From assembly GCA_024103175.1 (NCBI GenBank), contig JAGFJE010000433.1, positions 19,874 to 83,873 on the forward strand: a DNA stretch of 64,000 nt, written 5' to 3'. Every line of letters starts with the position of its first letter. The first letter of the stretch is position 1. The notes under the pieces are model-generated. The model was not told where the DNA came from and did no database searches. It was given only the letters and a program-made list of their open reading frames with translations. Origin of the DNA: Phaeodactylibacter sp. (lineage in GTDB: Bacteria > Bacteroidota > Bacteroidia > Chitinophagales > Saprospiraceae). The translations under genes and the position numbers were made by a program. This document shows, piece after piece, positions 41,420 through 51,068 of the stretch.

Positions 41420-44206
41420 ATGAGAAACCTACTCAGCCTGTTCGTCCTTTTCCTCCCTCTTCTGCTTTTTTCTCAGCCCTCAGCGCCGATCCCGGTGGAC
41501 ACCACCGTCAGAATGGGCATGTTGCCCAACGGAATGCACTATTATATCCAGTACAACCAAAAGCCGGAAAACCGGGCGGAGCTGCGCCTGGCCGTTCACG
41601 CCGGCTCTCTGCAGGAAGACGAGGATCAGCTGGGCCTGGCCCACTTTGTGGAACATATGGCCTTTAACGGCACCAGGCATTTCGAAAAGAACGAACTGGT
41701 CAACTACCTGGAGAAAACGGGAACCCGCTTCGGCGCCGACCTCAACGCCTATACCAGTTTCGAAGAGACCGTCTATATGCTGCAGGCCCGTACCGACAGC
41801 CTTCCCCTGCTGGAAAAGGGGCTCCTCATTATGGAAGACTGGGCGGGCGCCATCAGCTTCGAGCCTGAAGAGATCGACAAAGAACGCGGCGTGGTCGTCG
41901 CAGAATGGCGGACCCGGCTGAGCCCCGACCAACGCCTTCAGCAGCAGTACTTCCCCGTATTGTACAAAGGCTCCCGCTATGCCCGGCGCATGCCTATCGG
42001 CGAGCCCGGGATCATAGAAAGCGCCGATTACGAAACCATACGCCGGTTTTATGAAGATTGGTACCGGCCGGAACTGATGGCCTTTATCGCCGTCGGTGAT
42101 TTTGATGTGGAGTGGATGGAGAAGGAGGTGATCAGCCGGTTTTCCACCCTGCAGAACACCGAACCAGCCCGGACGCGTAAGGACTACGAAGTCCCCGGCC
42201 ATACCGAGGCCCTGTCCGTGATCGCCACGGACAGGGAAGCGGCTTTCACAACGGTACGCGTCATATACAAGCACCGGGAAAAGCCGGTAAGGACAGTGGA
42301 GGATTACCGCCGCGAGCTGGCCCACAGCCTTTACAACCGGATGCTCAACGCCCGGATGGTGGAAGTTCAGATGCAGCCTGAGCCGCCTTTTACCTTTGCG
42401 TATTCCGGCTATGGAAGTGATGTTGGGAACCTGGGTGTATATACGCTCTACGCTTTTGTAAAAGAAGGAGGCGCGGTCGAAGGCATCAGCGCGGTCCTCA
42501 GAGAGACCTACCGGGCGGCGCAGCACGGGTTCACGCCCACCGAACTGGCCCGCCATAAGGAGGATTTGCTACAAAACGCAGAAAACGATTATAAGGAACG
42601 AGAAAAAACGCAGTCCTCCAGCCTGGCAAGCCGATACATCTATCACTTCCTGGACCAGAACCCCATTCCGGGCCCGGAACAGCGCTTGCGGCTATACCGC
42701 GAGCTATTGCCTACTATCACCCTGGATGACATCAACCCCCTGCCCCGCCAGTGGCTTACCGACAGCAACCGCGTCGTGATCGTCACCGGGCCGGAGAACG
42801 AAGAGGCGCCGCTGCCCGGCGAAGGAGAGATGCTGGCCTTACTGGAACATTTCGATACCCTGGCGCTGGAACCCTACGTGGATGAGGTGAACGACGCCCC
42901 CTTGTTCAGCCAGTCCTTGCAGCCACAGCCCATCAGCGAAAGAAAGCAGATAGAAAGCCTGGGGATCACGGCGCTCACGTTGGCCAACGGAGTGGAAGTA
43001 TACCTTAAACCCACCGACTTTCAGAATGACGAGATCCTCATGTCGGCATTCAGCCCGGGCGGCCATTCCGTGTACGGCCTCGACGCCTATTACAGCGCCT
43101 CCAACGCAGCAGCCATCATCGACCAAAGCGGCCTGGACGAGTTTTCCCTGCCGGCGCTGCAAAAAAAGCTCGCCGGCAAAACCGTAAGCGCCGGCCCTTA
43201 CATCAACGAATTGTTTGAGGGAATAAGCGGAAGAAGCGACGCCGAGAGCCTGGAAACCATGCTCCAACTGGCTTACCTCTATTTCACGAAACCACGCCGG
43301 GACTCCGCCGCCTTCCTGTCCTACCTGTCCCGCCAGGCTTCCATCTTTGAAAACATGATGGCCAACCCTTACTATTATTATGCCGACATCAAAAACCAGG
43401 TCAAATATCAGGGCCATCCCCGCCGGCAGATCACAAGCCTGGAAAGCCTCGAAAAAATAAACCTGGACGAGGCCATGCGCACCTACCGCGACCGTTTCGC
43501 CGACGCCGGAGATTTCACTTTTATTTTTGTCGGTAATTTCGACCCACGAAAACTGGAGCCGCTTCTGGCAACCTATCTCGGCAACCTGCCCGCTACCGGC
43601 CGGCAGGAGTCCTGGAAAGACGTCGGCGCCAACCTGGCCGAAGGGCATATCGATACCACCATCGTCCGGGGGCAGGCGCCCAAAGCGCTGGTGGAGATGA
43701 ATTACCACGGCCCTTTTGCGTATGAAGGCCTGCAACGCCACCATTTTTACTCTATGGTAGCGGCTCTGCGCATTCGCCTGCGGGAGGCCATGCGCGAAGA
43801 TAAAGGAGGGGTTTACGGGGTGAATGTCAATGGCATCGCCCTTCCCTACCCCGACCCCCATTATCGAATTACCCTTTCCTTTAATTCCGAACCGGAACGC
43901 ACCCGGGAACTCATCGCTGCGGCCAAAGCAGTCATCGACAGCCTGCAACGCCACGGAGTGGATGATGAGGTACTGCAAAAGGTACAGGAAACCCAACGCC
44001 AGAACCGCATCAAAGGATTAAAGGAGAACCGGTACTGGCTGGGGCAGATGAGCACGCGCCTGCAATATGGCATCGGGCTGGAAGGAATACTGCTGGAACA
44101 GTATGAGCCTTACATTGAAGCGTTAACGGCAGAGGATATTCAAAATGCTGCCCAGCGTTATTTCCGGGAGGATAATTTTATTCAGGTGGTGTTGATGCCG
44201 GAGTGA
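41420..44206 (+). CDS. M16 family zinc metalloprotease, secreted
   Basis: 928 residues with a signal peptide (MRNLLSLFVLFLPLLLFSQP). The inverted zinc motif HFVEH is at 75-79, and the third ligand is expected in the EIDKERGVVVAEW segment. N- and C-terminal M16 halves are both present; the second half (from about 510) lacks HxxEH, as usual for the inactive half. The enzyme degrades short peptides in the periplasm. It lies 190 bases after ffh and is transcribed alone. Confidence 0.91.
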   Translation: MRNLLSLFVLFLPLLLFSQPSAPIPVDTTVRMGMLPNGMHYYIQYNQKPENRAELRLAVHAGSLQEDEDQLGLAHFVEHMAFNGTRHFEKNELVNYLEKTGTRFGADLNAYTSFEETVYMLQARTDSLPLLEKGLLIMEDWAGAISFEPEEIDKERGVVVAEWRTRLSPDQRLQQQYFPVLYKGSRYARRMPIGEPGIIESADYETIRRFYEDWYRPELMAFIAVGDFDVEWMEKEVISRFSTLQNTEPARTRKDYEVPGHTEALSVIATDREAAFTTVRVIYKHREKPVRTVEDYRRELAHSLYNRMLNARMVEVQMQPEPPFTFAYSGYGSDVGNLGVYTLYAFVKEGGAVEGISAVLRETYRAAQHGFTPTELARHKEDLLQNAENDYKEREKTQSSSLASRYIYHFLDQNPIPGPEQRLRLYRELLPTITLDDINPLPRQWLTDSNRVVIVTGPENEEAPLPGEGEMLALLEHFDTLALEPYVDEVNDAPLFSQSLQPQPISERKQIESLGITALTLANGVEVYLKPTDFQNDEILMSAFSPGGHSVYGLDAYYSASNAAAIIDQSGLDEFSLPALQKKLAGKTVSAGPYINELFEGISGRSDAESLETMLQLAYLYFTKPRRDSAAFLSYLSRQASIFENMMANPYYYYADIKNQVKYQGHPRRQITSLESLEKINLDEAMRTYRDRFADAGDFTFIFVGNFDPRKLEPLLATYLGNLPATGRQESWKDVGANLAEGHIDTTIVRGQAPKALVEMNYHGPFAYEGLQRHHFYSMVAALRIRLREAMREDKGGVYGVNVNGIALPYPDPHYRITLSFNSEPERTRELIAAAKAVIDSLQRHGVDDEVLQKVQETQRQNRIKGLKENRYWLGQMSTRLQYGIGLEGILLEQYEPYIEALTAEDIQNAAQRYFREDNFIQVVLMPE

Positions 44207-44212
44207 CAGGGG

Positions 44213-44245
44213 GACAGGATGGCAGGATTAACAGGATTTATGGGA
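44213..44245. repeat. GGACAGGATGGCAGGATTAA dispersed repeat
   Basis: A short run of the 'GACAGGAT ... CAGGATTAACAGGAT' type after the protease gene. A related run is at 50703-50742. Confidence 0.5.
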
Positions 44246-44354
44246 TCAGGATAGGCTCAACCTGCAGGGTTTTCAGCCAGGCGTCAGATCAGTGAACCCG
44301 GCAATGTTTGTTGAAGATGGTAAAAGATCCTGTATTTGATCTATCAAAGTAAGA

Positions 44355-46334
44355 CTACCGCCGTTTGATTTCCACGATCTCTACCCGCCGTTCTCTGGCC
44401 GCATCGGGGTGGTAAATGGAGTTTCGCAGGTCATCGAGGGCGTCGCTGACGGTGGCGGAGGCTTCGGCCTCACCGAAGGGCCGCTCGGAGATGATGAGCT
44501 TACCGTTTTCCAGATAAGGCTGGAAAATGCCGTCTTTATAGGTTTGAAAATGGTTGCGCACGCTGCTGATGCGGCGCTTGCTGAGCGCCAGGTTGTAATC
44601 ACTTTTGGCGCGGGGGCTGGTGTAGCCTTTGAGGAAGATCTCCACCTGTTCGCCGGACTGCAGGCGTTGCAGAAGGATCTCGGAAAAGCGAAGCAGAAAA
44701 TCATAGCCCTTCCGGGCCTCTTCCTCGAAGAATTCCTCAACGGCGTAGGTAGCCTCTTCTTTTCGCTCTCCTTCGAGCGGTTCGGCAAAGGCCTGGAGAT
44801 AATCGTCGCGGCGGGCATAGTAATCCTCGTAGGTTTGGCCATACGTTTTCCTGGTGGTGGCGCGGCGGGTGCGGCGGTCCGGCTCGTCATTGTCGAAATA
44901 AAGGGCCAGTGGCAGGAAATCCTCCAGGCGGGTGGGGATGTCCGGTTCCAAAACCGGCATTTCCGGTTCCGGGGAAGGCAATGCGGCGACAGAAGGCGTA
45001 TCAGCGGCAGGAACGGGCTCCTCCGGAATAGGCTCGAAAAAGTAAATGTCATTGCAGCAGGCCTTATTGTCGTCATCCAGGTAGAAAGAGCCGGGGCGGT
45101 TGGAGGAAAGGAACCCCGTGGCGCCATCTTCGTTCAGGAAGTAATAAATATCGTTATAACCGGAATTTACCGGGGCGCCCAGGTTTTTAGGCGATTCCCA
45201 GGCCTGCCCGTGGCGGGAATGGAAGACGTCGAACCCACCCAGGCCTGGATGCCCGTCTGAGCTGAAGTAGAGGGTTTGAGAAGGGGTGTGGAAAAAAGGA
45301 GTGATGTCATCGAATTCCGTATTCAACCCCTCCAGGAGGGCTGGGGAGCCGAAAGCATTTTCGCCCTCCTCCACTTTTACCCACCACAGGTTGAGCCCAC
45401 CCGGCCCGCCGGGCTGATCGGAAGCGAAAAAGAGCGCCTCCGCCTGTAGGATGGAATCGTACCCGATACTGGGTTGAGTGGAGGTATGGCCCGGTTTATT
45501 GATCGTCTCCGGCAACTTTACTGCCCGGGAGCTCCACCTGCCGCGCTTGTCTTTATTGTAGTAATAAATGGCGCAGCGGATCTCGGTGGCGTTGACGTAA
45601 TCGCAACGGGTGAAGTAAATGCGGCTGCCGTCGAGGCTGTAGGCAGTATGTGCGGTGTGCAGGTTGTCATCGTTAAAACCCCGCCGCAGAGGGCGCCCCC
45701 GGCCGCTGCCCCGCTGGTACAGCACCTTGGTGACCATCCGCTGTGGCCGATAGTCATCCTGCTCTTTTTCATAACGAAAGGAAGAGTACAGCAGCGTATC
45801 GCCCTTGTAATAGGGTGCGAATTCCGAATAATCGGTATTCACCTTTCTTCCCAGGTTCTCGATTTTAATGCGCTCCGGTTCCCGGGCCGTTTCCCGGGCC
45901 CAATCGCAGGTTTTCACCTCTTCCCGGGCTTGTACAGCATAGGGCTCCGTTACCCCCGCTCCGGCGAGGTAGGCCTGGAAATAGGCTTTGGCCTCATCGT
46001 ACTTCCCCAGGCTTTTTTTCACCCCGCCCAGCCGGTAAGCAGCCAGCGGGAAACGGCCGGCATCCTTGCTCTCCACCACCTTGCCATAGTATTCTTCGGC
46101 CAGCTCATAGGCGTAGAACCGGCGCGCTATTTCCGCATACTGATACTGAATGCCGGGGTTGTTCGGCTGAAACTCCAGCGCGGCGGCATAGTGCTGCAGG
46201 GCGGCGTTGTAGTCCTTCTTTTCCAGAGCCTCCTCTGCTGCCTTGACATAGGCCTTGAAAGACTGGCCACAGGCTGGGTTGAACGCACCGGCCAGTGATA
46301 AGTATATTGTAAAAAAAAGTGGTATCCTGATCAT
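44355..46334 (-). CDS. TPR-PD40-OmpA protein (PorE-like)
   Basis: 659 residues with a signal peptide (MIRIPLFFTIYLSLAGAFN). TPR repeats (AEEALEKKDYNAALQHYAAA and following, about 26-135) are followed by PD40/WD40-like propeller blades (TAYSLDGSRIYFTR, LYFSSDGHPGLGGFDVFHS, about 170-425) and a C-terminal OmpA-like domain (FLKGYTSPRAKSDYNLALSK, about 545-655). This order is that of PorE and relatives, which link type IX secretion to peptidoglycan. It follows the PorP/SprF gene by 33 bases on the same strand, the usual arrangement for such pairs. Confidence 0.88.
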   Translation of the reverse strand: MIRIPLFFTIYLSLAGAFNPACGQSFKAYVKAAEEALEKKDYNAALQHYAAALEFQPNNPGIQYQYAEIARRFYAYELAEEYYGKVVESKDAGRFPLAAYRLGGVKKSLGKYDEAKAYFQAYLAGAGVTEPYAVQAREEVKTCDWARETAREPERIKIENLGRKVNTDYSEFAPYYKGDTLLYSSFRYEKEQDDYRPQRMVTKVLYQRGSGRGRPLRRGFNDDNLHTAHTAYSLDGSRIYFTRCDYVNATEIRCAIYYYNKDKRGRWSSRAVKLPETINKPGHTSTQPSIGYDSILQAEALFFASDQPGGPGGLNLWWVKVEEGENAFGSPALLEGLNTEFDDITPFFHTPSQTLYFSSDGHPGLGGFDVFHSRHGQAWESPKNLGAPVNSGYNDIYYFLNEDGATGFLSSNRPGSFYLDDDNKACCNDIYFFEPIPEEPVPAADTPSVAALPSPEPEMPVLEPDIPTRLEDFLPLALYFDNDEPDRRTRRATTRKTYGQTYEDYYARRDDYLQAFAEPLEGERKEEATYAVEEFFEEEARKGYDFLLRFSEILLQRLQSGEQVEIFLKGYTSPRAKSDYNLALSKRRISSVRNHFQTYKDGIFQPYLENGKLIISERPFGEAEASATVSDALDDLRNSIYHPDAARERRVEIVEIKRR

Positions 46335-46367
46335 ATTCTCACTGATAAGCTCCGCCTGGATAACAAA

Positions 46368-47372
46368 CTAAAATATCGGGCATGCCTTGAATTCTTTTGG
46401 CGGTTTTACATGGCTGATCACATACTGCACCGAAAATTCCGGCCCGCCATTGCGGTTGGTGGCGGCGATGAAGGGCGAGGTGTTGACATCGTAGCTCAGC
46501 CCGAAGCGCCAGTTTGCATAGAACACTTCCAGGTATCCTACCAGAGCGTCACTCAGCCGATATCCAGCTCCCAGTAGCAGCGCCAGTTCCCTGCCCTTCT
46601 CCAGGCTGAGGTGGTATCTTCCGCCCGCCATTCCGATGATTTCCCGGTAAGCGCCCTGCCCTTGCCCCAGCAGATTGACGGCCAAGTCCCAACGCGCTGT
46701 CATTTCCAGGATACCTGACGCATGAAAGTTAAAAAGCAGGGGAACTTCCACATTCCCTTCACCGAGAAAGGAAATGGACGGCTGGTTCAGGTGGGTGGCG
46801 CCCAGCCCCGCCCAGGCGCGGGTGCGGGTATCTTCCGGCTGGTAGAACCAGTTGAGGCCGGCGCCCAGGCTGAAATATCCGGAGGAGGTAGAAGCGAATG
46901 ATTCGGCGGTAGGCGCCCCGGGGTCAAAGAAATTATCGGTAAACTGGTCGGCAAAATTGAACTGTCCGGGCTCCAGGGCGCGCTGGCCAAAGCGCAGCTG
47001 CAGGCCGGAAGAAAGCACATGGCCATCGCCGGCTTTCCAGTTGAAGGAGCTGATGATGGCCAGCTGCAGCCAGCTCAGGGCCGCATCGCCGGCCTGGTCG
47101 TAGGTGAAAGCGCCGCCCAGGCCCAGCCAGTTGTCACCCAGCCAGGGCTGAAATACTTTCTGGCCGTATGCGCCAAAAAACGTTTCATAGGGAACCGGCA
47201 CACTGCCCCATTGGTTGCGGTAAGTGGCGGCAAAACGCTGGTCACCGTCAAAGGCGCCGCATAGCGCCGGGTTTAGCGACAGGGGAGCGTTGTAAAACTG
47301 AGAGAAGTGCACATCCTGCGCCGGAAGGCCCAACCGGCAAAAACACAGCAGAAAAAGTATAATTCTGGACAA
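46368..47372 (-). CDS. PorP/SprF family outer-membrane protein
   Basis: 334 residues with a signal peptide ending LGLPAQD. The start DVHFSQFYNAPLSLNPALCG is the hallmark of PorP/SprF proteins, beta-barrels linked to type IX secretion or to surface attachment of specific adhesins. The C-terminus has the barrel strand SVQYVISH. With the TPR-PD40-OmpA gene it forms a two-gene unit. No large adhesin is adjacent, so the partner is not identified. Confidence 0.92.
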   Translation of the reverse strand: MSRIILFLLCFCRLGLPAQDVHFSQFYNAPLSLNPALCGAFDGDQRFAATYRNQWGSVPVPYETFFGAYGQKVFQPWLGDNWLGLGGAFTYDQAGDAALSWLQLAIISSFNWKAGDGHVLSSGLQLRFGQRALEPGQFNFADQFTDNFFDPGAPTAESFASTSSGYFSLGAGLNWFYQPEDTRTRAWAGLGATHLNQPSISFLGEGNVEVPLLFNFHASGILEMTARWDLAVNLLGQGQGAYREIIGMAGGRYHLSLEKGRELALLLGAGYRLSDALVGYLEVFYANWRFGLSYDVNTSPFIAATNRNGGPEFSVQYVISHVKPPKEFKACPIF

Positions 47373-47477
47373 TACTTTTAAATTTGTTTTGATCCAAGAT
47401 AGGAGAAAGTTGCCAGCTTTCGAAACGAAATAATTTACCTGTCTGGGGTTTTGACTGTTTTACTGCATATCTGAACT

Positions 47478-48098
47478 ATGAGCAATGACAAGCGGCCTAT
47501 CCTGAAGGTGGGCATCACAGGAGGCATAGGAAGTGGAAAGACGACGGCCTGTAAGGTTTTTGAAACCCTCGGCATTCCGGTCTATTACGCCGATAGCCAG
47601 GCCAAGCAGCTGATGGTCAGCGACCCGCGGCTGGTGGCGGGCATCAAAGCGCTCTTCGGCCCGGAATCTTATCTCCGGGACGGCGCCCTGAACCGCCCCT
47701 TTATTGCACAACAGGTATTCAGCAATGACGAAAAACTGAAGCAGCTCAACGCGCTGGTACATCCTGCCGTCGCCGAAGATGCCGAGCGCTGGCACCATGC
47801 GCAGGAAAACGTGCCTTACACATTAAAAGAGGCCGCCCTCCTGTTCGAGAGCGGCAGCTATAAACAGCTGGATAAGCTGATCACCGTGTCCGCTCCTGAA
47901 AAACTACGCATTCAGCGGGTCATGGAACGCGACGGTGTCAGCGCCGAGGAGGTTCGCGCCCGCATGAAAAAGCAAATGCCCGAAGAGGAAAAGGTAAAAC
48001 GCTCCGACTTCGTCATTTATAACGACGGGGCACACTTTCTGATCCGGCAGGTGCTCGACATCCACCGCGCCCTGCTGGCGATAATTGATACGTTATGA
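47478..48098 (+). CDS. coaE: Dephospho-CoA kinase
   Basis: 206 residues, standard length. P-loop GITGGIGSGKTTACKVFE, then VYYADSQAKQLM, LVHPAVAEDAERW and AALLFESGSYK. It phosphorylates dephospho-CoA at the last step of coenzyme A synthesis. Its stop overlaps the start of the LOG-family gene by four bases (ATGA), indicating translational coupling. Confidence 0.95.
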   Translation: MSNDKRPILKVGITGGIGSGKTTACKVFETLGIPVYYADSQAKQLMVSDPRLVAGIKALFGPESYLRDGALNRPFIAQQVFSNDEKLKQLNALVHPAVAEDAERWHHAQENVPYTLKEAALLFESGSYKQLDKLITVSAPEKLRIQRVMERDGVSAEEVRARMKKQMPEEEKVKRSDFVIYNDGAHFLIRQVLDIHRALLAIIDTL

Positions 48099-49225
48099 GC
48101 ACTTTACAGAGCCGCGAGACGGTTATTACCGAGATCAAAACCTTCGAACAGTTCAGCCGCAACGGCGCCTCCCTGAAAAACTGCACCCTGCAGGCCCTTG
48201 ACTTTATCGGCAAGCAGGTCGACTGGACGAAGTTCGAGATCGACAACACGACCTTCCTGGGCTGCAAGCTGAGCCTGGACGAAGAGATCCTGCTCCGAAA
48301 GCAAGGGGCCTATATTTACACCGCCCCCCCTACCCTGCCCTACGACCCGTTCCGCCGAGGCCTCTACACCTGGCAGGAGTTGATGGAAGGCTTCAGTGAG
48401 GAAGACGATCAAAGCACCGACCTGCAGATCTACCGCCATTTTTCGGCCAATAAGTTCAACCCCAACATCAACGAGGCGCTCTGGCAACGCATCCACGACC
48501 ACTCCATCGACGACGCCCTGCGCAACCTGCTGTCCTTTGACCACGATGGCATGACCGAACGCCCCTGCGTGGGCTTCATGGGCGGCCACAGCACCCGCCG
48601 CGACGACCCTTTCTACAAAAAAACGGCGCTGACGGCCAAGCTGCTGGCGGAAAACGGCTACTTCATCGTCTCCGGCGGTGGCCCCGGTATCATGGAAGCC
48701 ACTAACCTGGGGGCTTATTTTAAAGGGAAAAAAGAATCCGCCCTGCTCGACGCCATCGGTATCCTGGAAAAAGCGCCCCACTACAAAGACAAAGGCTACC
48801 ACCGGCAGGCGCTGGAAGTGCTGGACAAGTACCCGGGCGGCGCCGAAACCCTCGCCATTCCCACCTGGTTCTACGGCCACGAGCCCAGCAACCTGTTCGC
48901 CTCCCACATCGCCAAATATTTCTCCAACAGCATCCGCGAGGACACCCTGCTGGCCATCAGCCTCTACGGCATCGTCTGCGCCCCCGGCAGCGCCGGCACC
49001 ACCCAGGAGATCTTCATGGACGCCACCCAAAACCACTACGGCACGTTCAACTACTACAGCCCGATGGTCTTCCTGGGGCGGCAGCGCTACGAGATCGAAA
49101 CGCTGATCGTCCCTTTACTCAAACAGCTGGCCTGGGGTAAGGAATACTACGACCTGCTTTTTGTGACCGATGAGCCGGAGGAGGTGCTGGGGTTTTTGAG
49201 GGGGCATCCGCCGATCAAAGTGTAA
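48095..49225 (+). CDS. LOG-family Rossmann nucleotide-binding protein
   Basis: 376 residues. The C-terminal two thirds are a Rossmann/LOG domain with CVGFMGGHSTRRDDP, YFIVSGGGPGIMEATNLGAY and the phosphoribohydrolase-like CAPGSAGTTQEIFMDATQ. The family includes cytokinin-activating LOG and AMP/IMP nucleosidases. The canonical PGGxGTxxE motif is changed to PGSAGTTQE, keeping the Glu. The first 100 residues are a separate domain of unknown role (pentapeptide-like CTLQALDF). It is coupled to coaE. Confidence 0.82.
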   Translation: MSTLQSRETVITEIKTFEQFSRNGASLKNCTLQALDFIGKQVDWTKFEIDNTTFLGCKLSLDEEILLRKQGAYIYTAPPTLPYDPFRRGLYTWQELMEGFSEEDDQSTDLQIYRHFSANKFNPNINEALWQRIHDHSIDDALRNLLSFDHDGMTERPCVGFMGGHSTRRDDPFYKKTALTAKLLAENGYFIVSGGGPGIMEATNLGAYFKGKKESALLDAIGILEKAPHYKDKGYHRQALEVLDKYPGGAETLAIPTWFYGHEPSNLFASHIAKYFSNSIREDTLLAISLYGIVCAPGSAGTTQEIFMDATQNHYGTFNYYSPMVFLGRQRYEIETLIVPLLKQLAWGKEYYDLLFVTDEPEEVLGFLRGHPPIKV

Positions 49226-49297
49226 AAGTGTATGTGTGTAAATGTGCGGGGGGCCACATTGCGCCTCCTTTACACTTCACCCAGGCACTTTTACACC

Positions 49298-50656
49298 CTA
49301 ATTCTCCGCCCTGTCCAGCCCCGCCTTGTAAGCCTCCAGGCAGCGCTCGCGGGCTTCTTTATGATCAACCACCGGCTCAGGGTAATCAGAAGTGCCATAC
49401 TCCGATACCCATTTTTTAACGTACTCCAGGTTTTTGTCGAATTTCTCCTGCTGGGAGGTGGGGTTGAAAATGCGGAAGTAAGGCGCGGCGTCGGTGCCGG
49501 AGCCGGCCGCCCATTGCCAGCCGCCGTTGTTGCTGGCCAGTTCGTAATCCAGCAGTTTTCTGGCGAAGTAGGCCTCGCCCCAGCGCCAGTCGATGAGCAG
49601 GTGTTTGGTGAGGAAGCTGGCGGTGATCATGCGCACCCGGTTGTGCATATAGCCAGTCTGGTTGAGCTCCCGCATGCCGGCGTCGACGATGGGGTAGCCG
49701 GTCTTGCCCTCGCACCACTTTTTGAATTCCTCCTCGTTGTTGCGCCATTGGATGTAGTCGTACTTTTCCCGGAAGGAATGGTCGACGACGTGGGGGAAAT
49801 GCGCCAGGATCATGGCGTAGAAATCGCGCCAGATGAGCTCGTTGAGGAAGGTGTCGTTCAGTTTTTTTGCCCGGCGGGCCTTTTCCCGTATGCTGATGGT
49901 GCCGAAGCGGAAGTGGATGCCAAGGCGGGAGGTGCCGTCCTGAGCCGGATAGTCTCTCGTTTTATCGTAGTTGCGGATCAGGCCGCGGCTTACCGTTTTG
50001 GAGGGGATCTCGATGTCCGTCCGCTCGAAGCCCATGTCCTCCAGGGTGGGAAAGGGCGGCGTGCTCATGCTTTCGAAGTTGTCGAAGTAGTCTTCGGTGG
50101 GGTACGGCTTGAGGTAGTAGGAAATGGTTTCCTCTTCCCCGGATTCGTTGGTGAATTCCACCATTTTGCTTTCCAGCTTTTCCATCCACTTGCGGCTGTA
50201 GGGGGTGAAGACGACATAAGGATCGCCGTCGTCCTTCAGCACCTCGTCTTTTTCAAAGATAACGTGGTCTTTGTAGGTATGAAAGGGAATATCTTTTTCT
50301 TCCAGCATTTTTCGGACTTTGTCGTCCCGTTTGATGGCGTAGGGCTCGTAGTCGTGGTTGGTGTAAACGGCGGCGATGTCGTGCTCTTCCAGAAGCTCAG
50401 CCCAGGTCTTTTCCGGGAAGCCGTAGCGCACCACTATGCTGGAGCCCATTTCCTTCAGTTCCTTCCGCATTTCCTGTATGGCGTCGCGGATGAACTCCAC
50501 GCGGGCGTCTTTTTTATCCTCCAGCTCATCGAGGATCTCGCGGTCGAAGATGAACAAGAGGACGACGGGATGATCGCCTTTCAGGGCGTGGTACAGGCCG
50601 GCGTTGTCGTGCAGGCGCAGGTCGCGGCGGAACCAGAAAATGCTGACTTTGGACAT
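49298..50656 (-). CDS. Deoxyribodipyrimidine photolyase/cryptochrome
   Basis: About 452 residues from the ATG at 50656, where the protein begins MSKVSIFWFRRDLRLHDNAG, the invariant photolyase start; 99 further codons upstream are open but lack family similarity and run through repeat sequence. The C-terminal FAD-binding part contains FGTISIREKAR, ELIWRDFYAMILAHFP, TGYPIVDAGMRELNQTGYMH and WQWAAGSGTDAAPYFRIFNP. It repairs UV-made cyclobutane dimers with light. Expression as a single gene. Confidence 0.93.
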   Translation of the reverse strand: MSKVSIFWFRRDLRLHDNAGLYHALKGDHPVVLLFIFDREILDELEDKKDARVEFIRDAIQEMRKELKEMGSSIVVRYGFPEKTWAELLEEHDIAAVYTNHDYEPYAIKRDDKVRKMLEEKDIPFHTYKDHVIFEKDEVLKDDGDPYVVFTPYSRKWMEKLESKMVEFTNESGEEETISYYLKPYPTEDYFDNFESMSTPPFPTLEDMGFERTDIEIPSKTVSRGLIRNYDKTRDYPAQDGTSRLGIHFRFGTISIREKARRAKKLNDTFLNELIWRDFYAMILAHFPHVVDHSFREKYDYIQWRNNEEEFKKWCEGKTGYPIVDAGMRELNQTGYMHNRVRMITASFLTKHLLIDWRWGEAYFARKLLDYELASNNGGWQWAAGSGTDAAPYFRIFNPTSQQEKFDKNLEYVKKWVSEYGTSDYPEPVVDHKEARERCLEAYKAGLDRAEN

Positions 50657-51068
50657 GGAATGTGTTGTTTTCGGAAGGGAAACAGAGGAAGGCCGTGATT
50701 GTTTAGGGACAGGATGACAGGAGAGGCAGGATTGACAGGATTGCCGCAGCGGCCTCACTTCTTTCTCCGCTCGCCGAAAGTTGGTGAAGGAGAGCAGGGC
50801 TGTATTAACAGGATAAGGGCAACTTTTTTGGGGCTGAAAACCCCGATTCATTTTAAAGTATTTTAAATTTGGGATTGTATGGCCTGGCTTCCCGCCCTCG
50901 ATTTTTTGCCACCCAGGCACAAAACTTTTACCCGGCTGTATGGACGGGCCCACGATCCCGATTGCTATCGGGAAGTGGGGATTTAGTGTCCTTCTATTCA
51001 GCCGGATAAATTTTTGTGCTTTTGTGGCAGGATCAAACTCTTGTATACATTAAATAAAAATACCTGCC
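50657..51068. other. Intergenic region with repeats and a hairpin
   Basis: 412 bases without a convincing gene. It holds a GACAGGAT-type repeat (50703-50742), a CTTTCTCCGCTCGCCGAAAG stretch near 50760, and a hairpin CCCGATTGCTATCGGG (50957-50972) flanked by CCCA/TGGG. A partial TTTTACCCGGCTG (50929) echoes the dispersed palindromic unit. The start of the TPR gene is reached without a clear promoter match. Confidence 0.6.

Noticed and set aside
50657..50953. A 99-codon N-terminal extension of the photolyase
   Set aside because: It runs through repeat sequence and lacks family similarity; photolyases start at the MSKVSIFWFRRD block.
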